In this document: piece after piece, positions 51,801 through 63,912 of the stretch
How the letters are laid out: each line of letters starts with the position of its first letter
Numbering within the stretch: the first letter of the stretch is position 1
Origin: Glandiceps talaboti
Taxonomy: Eukaryota; Hemichordata; Enteropneusta; Spengelidae
Length of the DNA stretch: 64,000 nucleotides
Direction of reading: 5' to 3'
Assembly: GCF_964340395.1 (NCBI RefSeq)
Contig: NC_135554.1
Location: forward strand, 26,654,092 to 26,718,091
The notes under the pieces: model-generated
What the model was told of the DNA's origin: nothing
Databases searched by the model: none
Seen by the model: only the letters and a program-made list of their open reading frames with translations
Program-made: the position numbers and the translations under genes

Positions 51801-54800
51801 TAAAGGCCATTGTGCCACTGTAGGTCCATACCAAGGGTATTAAATGTAAAGTGCTTTGTGCACAGTCCTGAAAAGTGCTGTATATAAGTATCATTACTAT
51901 GTGATAAAAGAAGATGATGCAATTCAAAAAATCATTGTCACTATGTGAAAGTTTGGTTTTATAAATCTTACTTACAAACCTAGTGATGTTATTCTATCAA
52001 AATATGAAATCATCTTTGTGTTTAAATGATCATTTACCATGTATGATAACAAAGTACAGATGTATCAACAAAACGAGATATTATTTTCAGAGCAGGAAGT
52101 TACCTGTGTATTTTGAATGATCATTTCCCAGGTTGAAGAAGTCGATATGATCTCATCGTCTATGGAGAATTCTTTAGCTAGTATTGGTGGTTTCTGCTGT
52201 GGGACTACTTTTGTCATAGATCACCAGGTAATTCTACTTCAAAATGTTAGAGCCAGCCACTATTATATGTACGGTATACCAATGCAAGTGATGACTTGCA
52301 AGGAAATGTGTCCAAACTATTGGTATTGGTATGGTGCATTGCAGTATCAAAAAATACATTGCATACCTGTATGCAAATGAGAGTATGAGCATTCCGTGAT
52401 GTATATAAAATCACATGAACACTCAGTTATATCTTTACAAATTTTGGATTCACATTGTGTAATGATAGCAGAACCTCATGACGAATGAGTGCCAGACAGG
52501 TATATGGGCTATGTTCACTTTTATTTACATGTACTATCAATTGCCCCCAGAGGACACCAAAAACACTAAATATGCAAAAACCTCACCAGATTTATCTCAC
52601 TGGTGACATATGCAAAAACTCTGTTCAGTTGTGCAAAAAACTATGTATGTGTAGTCTGGAACTTTTTCCTCAATAGAGATATTTGTTATGATCAATTTCA
52701 GAGATTAGCAGGTCTTGGGTACTGTTTCTCAGCATCACTACCACCACTTCAAGCATCAGCAGCAATTGAATCTCTAAATCTGATGGAAAATACTCCTGAT
52801 ATGTTTACTAATTTACAGAACAAATGTATGATTATGCACGATCTTTTATCCAGGTAAGTTTTGTCTCTCTAAAAGATGAAATGAGATAAATTTCAGGACG
52901 GTACAATTTCTTTCATGCACTCCTTTCTTTGATCAACCTTCTGTTTACTCTCTCTATTGCATGCATAAGTATCATGTTTGTTATCCTAAGACTAGTCCTC
53001 TTAAAACCCCAGTCTTGCAGAAACAGAAATCATACACAGTTTAAATTGTGGTACATTACATTACAAGGTATGGAAATCTCGGCATGTTTACCTGATTTAT
53101 CATGCCTATTACTGCATTTTCCAGACCTTAGCAAAAATACTGAAAATGCTGGATTTTTATGAAAACCTGTAATCCAAATAATGGATAGTGTACAGAGGAG
53201 TTGTCGGTGGTCGAGTGGTTAAACCACTTTCCTGTTACCACTGTGGTCAGGGTTCAAACCCATTCAGGGTTGTCAGAGACCGAGTGGTTAAACCACTTGC
53301 CTGTTGCCACTACAGTCAGGGTTCAAACCCATTCAGGGTTGTCGGTGGTCGAGTGGTTAAACCATTTGCCTGTTACCACTGCGATCAGGGTTTGAACCCA
53401 TTCAGTGTTTGATTAAATTTACCATGCCGTACGTAAGGAGAGTGTCTTTCAGTTTGACTCTACCAAATAATGCAGGTTTTCGCTAGGCACTCCAGTCCTG
53501 CATTATCACTGAGCCAACAAGGTCCGTGTTATAGGTGTTCATCACCTGTGTGGTCTTTCTGGCTGATTTCAAGTTTAATAAATAAATAAATAAATGAATA
53601 AATAAATAGATAAATAGATAAATAAAAAAATTGAAATGAAATAATCTTATTTTGTTTACATTGCAGTATCCCTGGCCTCAGAATTACCAGTGATCCTTTG
53701 TCTCCTATCAAATTTATCCATCTTGAAATAGCCCTTCCAAGATCCGAGGAAGAAGCAGTTTTGCAAGCCATTACTAGCAAGGTGAGTGGTTCTTGCATTA
53801 CCATTACATTATTTTTTCTGACACCGAATGTACAGTTACTTTTTTCACAGTAACCTCTCTATATTGTCAATGTATCTTTTATGTTCAAGGTGATTTATAA
53901 TCCTGATGGGCTGGGAGGTATTTTAGTACCTCATGTTACTATAATAAAATAATCTACTACTAGTACTATATGTACTACATTACTTGAGGTGATGACCACA
54001 TAAGATATATCCGTTGTATTAAAAGTGCAATGTGTAGTACTTGTAGTAGCTGAAATGTATACAACTTGTAGCTGAAATATATTATATCATATCATTGTAG
54101 ATGTAACATTTGTCCTGAACATAAATTGCCATGTATTCTAGAATGTCTTATATTCTGTTGGAAGTTGTAGAGCACCATGTTTTTGTTCAGTAGATTTAAC
54201 TCTATACAAATATTTGTTATAGGCTACAGAAGAAGGAGTAGCTATCACATGTGCCAAGTATTTGCAAGAAGAGAAATTCCCTCCACCTCCAAGGTAAAAT
54301 ATTATTAATACTTGTACTCAAAAGTAGGAGTAGACATGTTTTTGACCATTAAACAACAACAACAACAACAACAACAACAGCTTAACTTTACTGTACCAAA
54401 TGACACTGTAAACATGGAATTTTTTGCAAAAGACTTATTTTCGCGTATTTTGCTAGAAAACAAAAACACAAACATAAGTAGTGACACAATATACATGTAC
54501 CAGTCTGGTAAATAGTAAAATAAGTAGTGACTAAACTGCCTTCTTGTACATGAACACAATGTACCAGTCTGGTAATTAGTAAGAATAAGTAGTGACTAAA
54601 ATGTCTTCTTGTACATGAACACAATGTACCAGTCTGGTAAATAGTAAAATAAGTAGTGACTAAACTGCCTTCTTGTACATGAACACAATATACCAGTCTG
54701 GTAAATAGTAAAAATAAGTAGTGACTGAACTGCCTTCTTGTACATGAACACAATATACATGTACCAGTCTGGTAAATAGTAAAAATAAGTAGTGACTAAA

Positions 54801-55506
54801 CTGCCTTCTTGTACATGAACACAGTACATGTACCAGTCTGGTAAGTCTTTGAGAACTAACTGAAGACTGTAAAATCATAAAATTTTCTAGTAGCAAAAAT
54901 ATCTAGGTTTACAGTAGCAGAATATTCTTATACAATGTGAAGTGTCTATTGGCAATATATTATTGCCATGTTTTTGTACTTCACCTTTAATAGACTGGTT
55001 GATGGTTCAAAAATGCATCGCTGCAGCAGCATATATTCTGTACATACAGGGGTTGGCATGCACTAACCAATGATGGTTAGTTGTCACCTTACCATACCCT
55101 GGGTTTAGCAATAAAACCCTTCTCTGTCATTGATGGTGTTTAGTCTTTATTCTATAAAATCACTCATAATTGACGAGGTCAACATGTCTTCCCCTCATTT
55201 CACAATAAAAATATTATTTCAAATGTAATAACAACAAGACAAGCCTAAACCTAATGCATATGATGCAAGCGACTTGGATCAGAAAACCATCTATTGTGAT
55301 GCACTTTGATTACAATGCACAGTGTAAATGTCATTAAATAAAGGCAATCTGAATCATAACAATATGTATTTTTCTGACGTCTTCATTCTCCTGTTTCTTC
55401 CAGTATTCGTGTTGCAGTCAGTATAGAAAACAGTGAGGATGATCTGAAAATAGCAGCCAACCACATTAGGGAAGTCACTAAAAGTCTCCTAGATCAATTA
55501 TCATGA
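45866..55506 (+). CDS. SPTLC1: SPTLC1, serine palmitoyltransferase long-chain base subunit 1
   Basis: Fourteen coding exons: 45866-45913, 46992-47099, 47700-47791, 48482-48575, 48729-48801, 49313-49445, 50096-50225, 50938-51027, 51433-51540, 52132-52227, 52702-52853, 53667-53781, 54223-54293, 55404-55506; 1413 nt, 470 codons (human 473), stop TGA. One N-terminal membrane span, residues ~21-39 ([14 protein letters not shown]). Then the aminotransferase class I/II fold: [24 protein letters not shown] with Cys about residue 129 (human C133, mutated in HSAN1), [43 protein letters not shown]. In place of the PLP lysine it has [12 protein letters not shown], as expected of this non-catalytic subunit, which pairs with SPTLC2/3 in the ER to make 3-ketosphinganine from serine and palmitoyl-CoA. 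Introns carry a tRNA-trimer SINE and other repeats. Confidence 0.97.
49604..50033. repeat. Simple-repeat cluster: (GATT)n, (GGT)n, (GGTT)n
   Basis: GATT units at 49609-49637, GGT at 49903-49940, GGTT/GATT at 49977-50030, in SPTLC1 intron 6. The GATT run ends about 65 bp before the exon 7 acceptor (50096). Confidence 0.9.
50440..50812 (+). repeat. Dispersed repeat R1, copy 1
   Basis: About 340 bp shared, same orientation, with 55597-55935. Landmarks: GTGACCTAAGGGGCCTTGTC, TATAATTATACCTCCTCAA, GATTGTCATGA-like, TCAAAGACGATAACTTAG, TTGTGCATG. Contains the near-palindrome GTGACCTAAGGGGCCTTGTCAC. In SPTLC1 intron 7; no coding capacity. Confidence 0.8.
51553..51905 (+). mobile_element. tRNA-derived SINE
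   Basis: The head has TTCAAGCCTCGCCTGC, a B-box-like sequence. The body reads CTTGAGCAAGATTTGTACCA then GCCTCAGTCAACCCAGC. The tail is GTAAAGTGCTTTGTGCAC, then AAAGTGCTGTATATAAGTAT and CATTACTAT. Such a tail is common in invertebrate SINEs. In SPTLC1 intron 9. Confidence 0.7.
53195..53635 (+). mobile_element. SINE with three tandem tRNA-like heads
   Basis: Three 69-bp units at 53201, 53270 and 53339, each with GTCGAGTGGTTAAACCAC-type A box and GGGTTCAAACCC-type B box, as in Ser/Leu-type tRNAs. Acceptor stems do not fold as in real tRNAs. A single body follows (about 53408-53570), then (AAAT)n from 53576 to 53630. It lies in SPTLC1 intron 11, in the sense direction, ending about 35 bp before the exon 12 acceptor. 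Confidence 0.75.
54348..54380. repeat. (CAA)n microsatellite
   Basis: About ten CAA units, 55 bp after the exon 13 donor of SPTLC1. Confidence 0.9.
54478..54845 (+). repeat. ~65-bp tandem repeat, 5-6 copies
   Basis: CAGTCTGGTA recurs at 54501, 54565, 54630, 54694, 54765 and 54834. The unit also has ATAAGTAGTGACTAAACTGC and CTTCTTGTACATGAACACA. Longer units carry an ATACATGTACC insertion. In SPTLC1 intron 13. Confidence 0.92.
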
Positions 55507-55596
55507 TAGAGAAATCAGACTATTTCTATCTTTTTAAATGCCATCAAATCAAATTCAGTTATATAATGCAATATTTTGGTCTCTGTAGGGACTGGG

Positions 55597-55935
55597 GATA
55601 ATAAGATGTTATTCCCCAATAGTTTTCTTTATTCAGCCAAGCAAAATACGAGTGACCTAAGGGCCCTTGTCACTACGAGTCACTAAACAAGTAGTGACAA
55701 ACCCTTAGTATTTTCTGGTGGAATGGAGAAAATATTGAGGAGTAATATAATTATACCTCCTCAAGTATATGAAAAATCTGGAAAAATAAATTAAATGTTG
55801 ATTTGGAACATTTTGATTCATACTTTGAGCACCGCAGAACCAGTGATGTAGCTACAGATTGTCATGATGTAGGACAACAAGGATATAAACTCCATATTTT
55901 CTATTCAAAGACAATAACTTGACTTGTGCATGGTA
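55597..55935 (+). repeat. Dispersed repeat R1, copy 2
   Basis: Matches 50440-50812: GTGACCTAAGGGCCCTTGTC, TATAATTATACCTCCTCAAG, TCAAAGACAATAACTTGAC and TTGTGCATGG. Lies just downstream of the SPTLC1 stop, probably in its 3' UTR. Confidence 0.8.
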
Positions 55936-57135
55936 CAGACAAAAGTTACCTACCTTCCTAAGCCACTATATCATTAACAGAGGAAGACTGATTGGTATGT
56001 GTTAATATAACTCTTTGTTTATAACATCATTCTTTCGAGACTTTTTTTGTTTGAACTACCAATTTTTTTTTCTGTCACTATTTGGTACAAGTATTGCAGG
56101 GTATCTGTGACTAGTTGCTAAATATATCAACAAATATTGCTGAGCAAAGTGTGTGAAATATGCTGTGTATTAACAAATTTAGATTTATTAACGCAAAATA
56201 ATACTGAGGGCAAAATTCAAACAACCTACAGTTTACAATTTAACAACTCGAAAATTTAGGATTTGCTGCCAGGAAATGTTTTGACTCATTAAATGATTTC
56301 AGTGTTCAGTTGATTCTACCCAACTGCAGATTGCTTTATGTTATATATACATTTATAGTGATCACATGGGAACGGGTTCTAACAAGGCTATAATGTATGG
56401 TAGTGTGCTTTAAAACAGTTTTATTCCAATGACGTCAATGTGGGATGAAAGATTTGTCACAATGTATGCAATATGAAAGTATTGTCTTTTCTGTGCTAGG
56501 TAAGGATTTCTTATTATAAAGATATATAATTAAGGAAAAGGACATTCAACAATTATCTTTTTTGTACCGTTTGAAAAAAACAAAGAATAACTACAAATTT
56601 GTATTGGTATGATAATAAGATGTACATAAACAAAACTATTGAATCATTTTGATAGATAAGTAAGACTTCAAAATATTGAGAGTGGTCTGTAACAAATACT
56701 CTTATCTATTTTGAATATCTGAATTGTTAGCTTTCAAGACACATTTGTGAGATTACAAATAGAACTGATAAAAGACTTTGAAATCTAGTCTAGCTGACCG
56801 TGAATCTAGTACATACAGTGTATGTGCACACCAAACTTGTCAGTCAGCACATCTTAATTAAAATGGAGGTTTTTCAGATATATGCAGGTTAGTCAAGCAA
56901 TGTACACTTGTGTAATATTACTTTTCACTCGCAGCATCTCTGTTGATTTGAAATATTTACTTCAATTTGTATAAAAGTAGTCAATTTTTGATTAAACTGA
57001 ACAATTTCACAAATTCTGCTCGTATGAGGAGATTTGATAAATTCCAAGTGATAACATGTACCACTTAGTGAAAAGGATGCAAATGTAAGTTTTGCTCTAG
57101 AAATGATCAGTGTGTGTTATATAATATAGGGTGTA

Positions 57136-57240
57136 TATGTGTGTCTCTGTGTGTGTGGGTCTGTCTGTCTATGTGTGTGTGTCTGTGTGTCTGTCTGTGT
57201 GTGTGTGTGTGTCTGTGTGTGTGTCTGTGTCTGTGTCTGT
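57136..57240. repeat. (GT)n/(CTGT)n microsatellite
   Basis: Mixed GT, CTGT and GTCT units in the 3' flank of SPTLC1. Confidence 0.95.
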
Positions 57241-59484
57241 AGTTTTCACAGACAATTCTAACCATTCGTTATTTGTACTACCTATATAGAAAGCAATGAG
57301 AAAGCGTATTTCAGAACATATTTCAATTTGTTTGTAATATGCCAAGTACATACTTGTATATTTGAATGAAAAAAAAGAAGTGTAATACATAAGTACTGCT
57401 ACTTTGATTTAATGATGGTAATGTGTATTTTTTTTGTATGTAAACTTTCAGTGGGGTCTTATATTTTCTTTTATTTATATAAATGAAAAGAAGTGTTGTT
57501 ATCTCAATGTACCATGTCTATAATCAAAGACGTGTTTGACACTGACTTAGAGAAGCACAGACCTACCCAATACTACCATAGTTTGTATGTATTCTACACA
57601 TCGTGATGAACTGAGTCATCTCATAGTATTAGACATACTGAGATGACATGTATTGGGGTTCACTGAACGCTGCATGGCAATAAATGTTAATTTAGCAGCA
57701 AGGAGACACTAAGGGAAGCCACAGCACGTTTATTAGATACTTCAACCTTTTTTTGATATCACAAACTGTTGATGGTAAAGACAGAAAGTTCTAAACAACT
57801 GTAACATGATTATGCTAACACCTTGTAGCTTTATCAAGTTTAACATGACTGTTACTAGAGTGTGGTTTGAGTTGATGTGGTATAGTGTACTCTGTTTTAC
57901 TGACTTACTGGTGCCCTAGTAAAACATACACAATACAGTGTTCACCAGACCCTAGTTATCTCAGTGTGTATGATACCATGAACAGGGCAATTTATCCCAG
58001 TTTGCTGTAATATCATGAATGTATTTAAACATCTATTAAGTCTTTGTATATGAAAGGTGTCTAACATGTACTTACAAGTTTTTCATTTTCACAACATACC
58101 TTGCTGTATTCAAGAACTTCTTCAACTATTTTGCCCAAATCCTGATAGTTAGCTGCACTGTAAACACACTAGTGTATTTACTTTGGTCAGTGATGACATT
58201 TGTATACAATGTCATGTTGCCCCATGTTTTGTTACATCTCCTACCAAGAATGTCCCCTTGTAGAAATACCTGAGTATAGAGTATTGTTTTTAGGGGGCTA
58301 TGATTTGAGTGGATATGTCAAGCAAAGGACACTTTCTAGGACATTTTGTACTTAGTTTAGAAATAGTCCACTACCCTCTTCTGTTTTTATTTTATTTTTG
58401 TATAAGAAATCTTCTTAAGTATACTAAAAGAGTGATTGTCATTTAATATCAAGTAATAACTGCCTCTCAACTATTGTGTGTACCAATAGACTGAAAGATC
58501 GGCCGTTGAGGGCGCTCTTCTAATCCGTTTCAGAGGAGGTATGATAAGGACACCCCCACCCCACGTGACAAATTTTACAGTTTAATGTATCAATGACTAA
58601 AGGTAAATAGTATTGTACTGGATCTGATCTGTTTTACATCATTTCTACCAACAGTTGAGGTCTTGAGAAGTAAATATAACGATGCTTCAATAAGTCTTAT
58701 AATATGAAAATCCTTTTTGAAAAATAGTGAAAGGTAGAAAAAAAATCCTCAAGACGTCATTCTATGTAATGCTGATTGAGGCAGTGATTAGAAATTAATA
58801 GTTTAGTCTGAATTTCCAATTTGGCAAATGATATTGTATATTAAAAATGATATTTCTAATGAATCTTAAACATTAAGTATAATTGAAAGGAAAGGAAACA
58901 TTTTGTACATCAAGGTTTTGCTGAAAAGACATAATTTATTATGATTTTTTTTGTGTGTGAATCTTACGATTATTTATAAAAAAAAATAATGAATGAATAA
59001 TACATGTATGTCCTTATTAATAATGATTAGAAACCAGGTACATATATGTATCTTCTTCATTTGAATCCTAAATAACTGATTTGTAAACTTTACTAGATTT
59101 TGTTATTTTCTTTTGAATTTAGCTGAATATGAAGTGATGATGAAAAATTTATGCCTTGGTTAAATGTGGTTAAAGTGAGTGAATTATTTTTTGTAAAGTT
59201 TGATATATATACAGCAAAAACATGTTGTGGCATTTCCCTAATAGGACATGATGTATTTTACATAAAGATAGACACATTCTAACTCTAGAGGAACAGAGAC
59301 ATCACTCACACAGCAGGATCCTCTGCCTAATCACATTGACAGTTGATAAGCATTGCTATACAATTCCTTTACAGTGCAGTAGATACAGGCTTATACTTAC
59401 AGCAGATTTTTGCTAATGATATTAAATGATGTGAGACTGATCACCAGTTTTCATGTTGAGATAAACACAAAGTCTCAAAGATAA

Positions 59485-59700
59485 CACAAACATCCCTTAC
59501 AGTGTCTGCTGTATAGACACAATAAAGATAAAACACAAACATCCCTTACACAGTGTCTGCTCATAACATACAAAACATCCCTTACACAGTGTCTGCTCAT
59601 AAGACACAAACATCCCTTACACAGTGTCTGCTCATAACACACAAACATTACCTACACAGTGTCTGCTCATAACTCACAAACATCCCTGACACAGTGTCTT
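59485..59700. repeat. ~36-bp tandem repeat, about 6 copies
   Basis: The unit contains CACAAACATCCCTTACACAG then TGTCTGCTCATAA. A partly inverted stretch follows at 59705-59785 (GCAGACACTGTAAC, TTATCTTTATTGTGTC). Confidence 0.9.
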
Positions 59701-60367
59701 CTCTGTATTTTGTTACATTTGTGTCATTAACAAAATGCAGACACTGTAACAGACATGTATGTGTTATCTTTATTGTGTCTTTCTCAAGATGAAACCCAGT
59801 GATCATGCTCACTGAACTTGATACATCATTTGCAAGTGAAGACAAAGTCTGTAAATGATTACTCATGGACTCGATGATTTTGATAGCTTCAATGATTTGC
59901 TCTCCTGCTGATAAGTAACATGATTTCTTGTCTGCTTCTACATCCCAACTGTGTAGGACACATCCATAATCTTATACTAATATTTTGGGTTAAACTTGTC
60001 TAGTTGTGTGACCCATTAGTGAACTGCCATACCAACCCAGTTTATGCTGTAATTAATAATTACATTTTAGTAAATTTGCATTTACGGTAACACTGAATTA
60101 CATTAAGTTTTGAAAGGTATTAATTAAGAATTGTACTCACAGTTTCAACTTGAATTATTGATTTTTGTAATTTGAAGGGATATATTTCAATTTACCTGTT
60201 ATGTGACAACAGATATATTTTATGAAAGATGCTTTCTTTAAACAAGCCAGCATCAAAGTGTGGCGGTTATTCATCTTTCCAATCAGTTGCAGTGGAAAGA
60301 GAACCTTTGAATAAATATTTGAAATTGTAATATCACCTAAAATTCTGTTGAGTCCTTTGATTTGAAA

Positions 60368-60606
60368 AGGGAAACCCACGCCAGGTCACGAATAGAGACA
60401 TTTTCACATAAACTATGAATATTTATTGTTCAACCATGAATACATTATTTCTGCTGAATCCCATGATGCAATTGCCCACAGTACTCACTAAAGACAAAAA
60501 TCTCTGAAATCGCAAGGAATTTGATGTTATATAAAATCATGAAATGACTCTCCAGAATCCATAGTTTATGAAAATGCCTTTATTTCTTGGAGTTGTGTTC
60601 CCCTTT
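60368..60606 (+). mobile_element. MITE-like element, family M1, copy 3
   Basis: The left end is AGGGAAACCCACGCC and TTTTCACATAAACTATGAAT; the right end is TAGTTTATGAAAATGCCTTT then GTGTTCCCCTTT. The core ATTATTTCTGCTGAATCCCA matches copy 1 at 2900-3200. Confidence 0.7.
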
Positions 60607-61362
60607 AATGCTTTATCACGCATGTGCAGTCGAACATAGAAATATGTGAATCCAGATATCGGTATTGGTATATCGGTAGAAATATGAAATTATTTTTCAT
60701 CGCACCTATGAGGGATCAACGAAGTGAGCTAATACTCATGATGACACTCAAGTTTGATATGAACCTGGCATGACGTCGTTTTGACAACGTGCCGAGCTCC
60801 AATCTGTTGTGCGCTCTCTTGTGGAGATTTTTGTCGATCTTTTTGTTTTTAAGAAAATGATCGGTTGATCTGGAACAGCGCCATCAACGACTAAGGAAGA
60901 TCCTTGTTTGTGTTCTATTCGTTGTAACCACAATACCCTTTACTAAATGGAATCTCCAATATTAATTACGTCTTGTATTTACTACTTGACTGGTTCTCCG
61001 TATTTCGTTTTACAGATTAACTAGCTATATGTCTGTTGAAATGTCAACTGTGGTACTAGTAAGTTTTACTAAGAACCACAGATGGACTTCACTCGTTGTA
61101 CCTGTTCATTGTTGATGTACATGTGATATGTGCATGACTGTTCATGAAAACATCAGGACATGATTTTTACTATGTGGAAGTTACTTTTTATATAAATGCG
61201 CATTAATCTATGACTGATCTGATTTAAAGCGAATGCACTTTTTGTGTACTACTGCTGTGTATTACCGAAATCCTGAATATTAAACTTTGTCCTGCTTTAT
61301 ACAGAGGGAGTAAGTCGGGACTCGACTCTAATAATATGTCCCTCTCCTTCCTCCTTCTTTAG

Positions 61363-61461
61363 GTACATTGCCAGATCACGTTCTGTACTTTACGCTGTCT
61401 GGAGCTCGAGGCTGGACATATCATGTTCATACATGCTCATGTACAAATTCGACTCATCTGA
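61363..61461 (+). other. Candidate orphan exon
   Basis: Bounded by a strong pyrimidine tract and acceptor (CCTTCCTCCTTCTTTAG) and a consensus donor (GAG|GTGAGA). Two of three frames are open over 99 nt; one begins TLPDHVLYFTLSGARGWTYH. No family recognised and no partner exon found with matching phase. It may be a UTR exon or chance. Confidence 0.25.
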
Positions 61462-61766
61462 GGTGAGACACACGTCAGTGATCATGGATGACGTGTTCGG
61501 CTCATGGTGTTGGTTGTTGGATCACTTGGAATGTTGCGATAACAAATGGTGTTAAGTTCAAATAATTTTGACAAGTGTCCAGAGGACACTTCCCGTTCTG
61601 ATAAAACTTGACGATGGCGACGGGCATCGATGTCAAGTATCATATAAAAAGATTTCTCGTCTGTCTTTTTGTTTTCATGTAACCATACCTTTAGGCCTGG
61701 AAAATATTGACGTATGGAATAGGCCAATGTCTTCTACATATTTTGTTCACGGCTGTTTCAGTCAAG

Positions 61767-61834
61767 AAAGACTGTTACGGGCTAGATGTTGAAGTCAAGA
61801 AAGACTGTTACGGGCTATATGTTGAAGGATTTGC
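61767..61834 (+). repeat. 33-bp tandem duplication
   Basis: AAGAAAGACTGTTACGGGCT plus AGATGTTGAAGTC occurs twice in a row. The period is a multiple of three, but no gene model covers it. Confidence 0.85.
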
Positions 61835-63646
61835 AGGTGGTTGGCTTGGACATAGACTAAACGAGATAGTACATGCACCAAACGAATAGAATGTCTCCAT
61901 GTGTGACATCTATTAGTAGACGTCTATTATTTTCAACTTCTTTCAGGTCTATTGAACTGACATTTTTCAACTTCTGGGTGACGAAGAGTGCTAACACGTT
62001 ACAGAACTTTGTATAGACTATGTACTCATCAACATCGATCACCATTCAAATTGATTGAACTGATAACGGTTAAATCATAGACAATGTCGTCTGTCATTGG
62101 TTAAACATATGACATCGCTATTTTCAGTTTAATACAACACGTGGTATACTACATTGCATTGGAGGAGGTAACATATCTTATGAACGTCTGTCAACATAAC
62201 AAACGATTTGAGAATAATGATATCCTTCCGCGAATAAGTAGATGCAGGCATATGCATGTTTTCCTCTTTGCGTATGTGTACACTTAGTAATGAGTGATTT
62301 GGTTCTAATATGTCAATTCTAAATCTGATTGACAATTAGAGTCCATCAGCTCTGTTTGACACTCTGTTTACACAATAAACGAACCTACCTATGTAGAATT
62401 AGGAAACAAAATTGCATTAATCTCCATGCCGTTTTATTGCTATGTTATTCACCCCTGTAACACAGAAGTAAAACACAGAGTTGTAAAACTCGGGAAAAGA
62501 CATCGCCAGTGAAGTTCAAGATTTTCTGACCGATGAGGCGATGATCCGAAACAGACATACGCTATCAGTATTTTTCTGTGTCTGTTTTGCAAGTAGGTGT
62601 TGACCAATTCTTATACACGTTGTTATATTTCAGTGATTTTAAATCGTTCTTCATGTTCATTTATTTCCTTTTTTATCTACCCAATTTGTTATATTTTCTT
62701 GTATAGTTCTAGAATTATCGTACTGAACAGTTCAAGTTGATATAGGCTATCGAAGTCATTATTTCACCATTGCAACCGCAATTTTTAGGGTGGATGGTTT
62801 TTATTTCAACAGCGCCCTCAATGTTCAATAGTTCCAATCAGAGGCTAGGCTTGAATGTGCGCGTTTTGTGGATTGTCATAAACACAATCACAAACTATTT
62901 ATTATTCAAACATGACTGCTAGGATTTAAAGAAAAAATATTTGTCCAAAACAAATTACAGTTTTACAATTGAAACTATGAATCAAGATATGTTTTCTTTT
63001 TTTCTACCTTTTTTCACGACAAGTTGGAAATTCGAAATTTGTCAATTCTATATGGGTGGTTCATGCCAGTGATGCATACGTCTTTTCGTAAAATTGTACG
63101 TTTGACTATCACCATTATAGTAAAATGGAAATGTATTAATTTTTAGTACGAGTTGTTATAACAGAATGTTCAGTGTGGGCTTTCAAGTGATTATTTTTCC
63201 TGACAATTTTGTTTTATTTCTCGTCAGCCTATATCACACACACGTTTGCCAATAACAATGGTAAATGCCGTATAGCGGGTAAGCATATATGTTTCCATTT
63301 TCATTTTGTAATCGTACTGATGGCACCTTTCCAGTGTACTTTCTCTTTCGACATTAACCGTGAAGTTCCGTGGTATACAATAGGATGCGAGTTCCTCTGT
63401 TTACTGGTTACAGGACTGTTTGATAAGCTAGATTGGCATTGATTTACTGTAAATGGAATGACATTATGTGTTTTGTCTCAGACAACAGGTGTGTTACAAT
63501 TACAACTTGTTGATGGAATATTTACCAGTCGTCTGAATTATAATTATGTATAGTATCGAGAGTATACGATGAGGCCTAAAAATTGTGTGGTTCCGATAAC
63601 GTTCAATTTTAGAATAGATTGGGTAGTTAGATTTTTTACAAATATT

Positions 63647-63912
63647 TTCACGTGTGAGTGTCTTGTTCAGGTAATTATGTTTTCCGTTTTCCATATGGTC
63701 CCTGTATTATTGGTTTCCTCTCATAAGGTATACAGCCATTTCAGATTGGAAGAACAGTTTTATATTGTCTTTATAAGTTGATGTCAGTTTCCGCATCCAC
63801 TATTCTCCCAAGACTTCATAATTTTCGCGATTCTATTTTTTTCTTGAATACGTAAAGGAAATTAGAGTCATGAAAAACTAGGTGCAGTCGGGTAACCGGA
63901 ACCACACTTTGT
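63647..63912 (+). repeat. Dispersed repeat R2, copy 2
   Basis: Same orientation as 40797-41062: TTCAGGTAATTATGTTTTCC, GATTGGAAGAACAGTTTTAT, AATTTTCGCGATT, CGGGTAACCGGAACC. Roughly 75-80% identical by eye. Confidence 0.65.

Noticed and set aside
53201-53407. Three tandem tRNA-Ser/Leu genes
   Set aside because: A and B boxes are present but acceptor and anticodon stems do not pair and the unit is too short for a type II tRNA. Better explained as SINE heads.
61482-61792. Opposed 70-80 codon frames near 61.5-61.8 kb
   Set aside because: Overlapping on both strands with no domain pattern; not supportable as genes.
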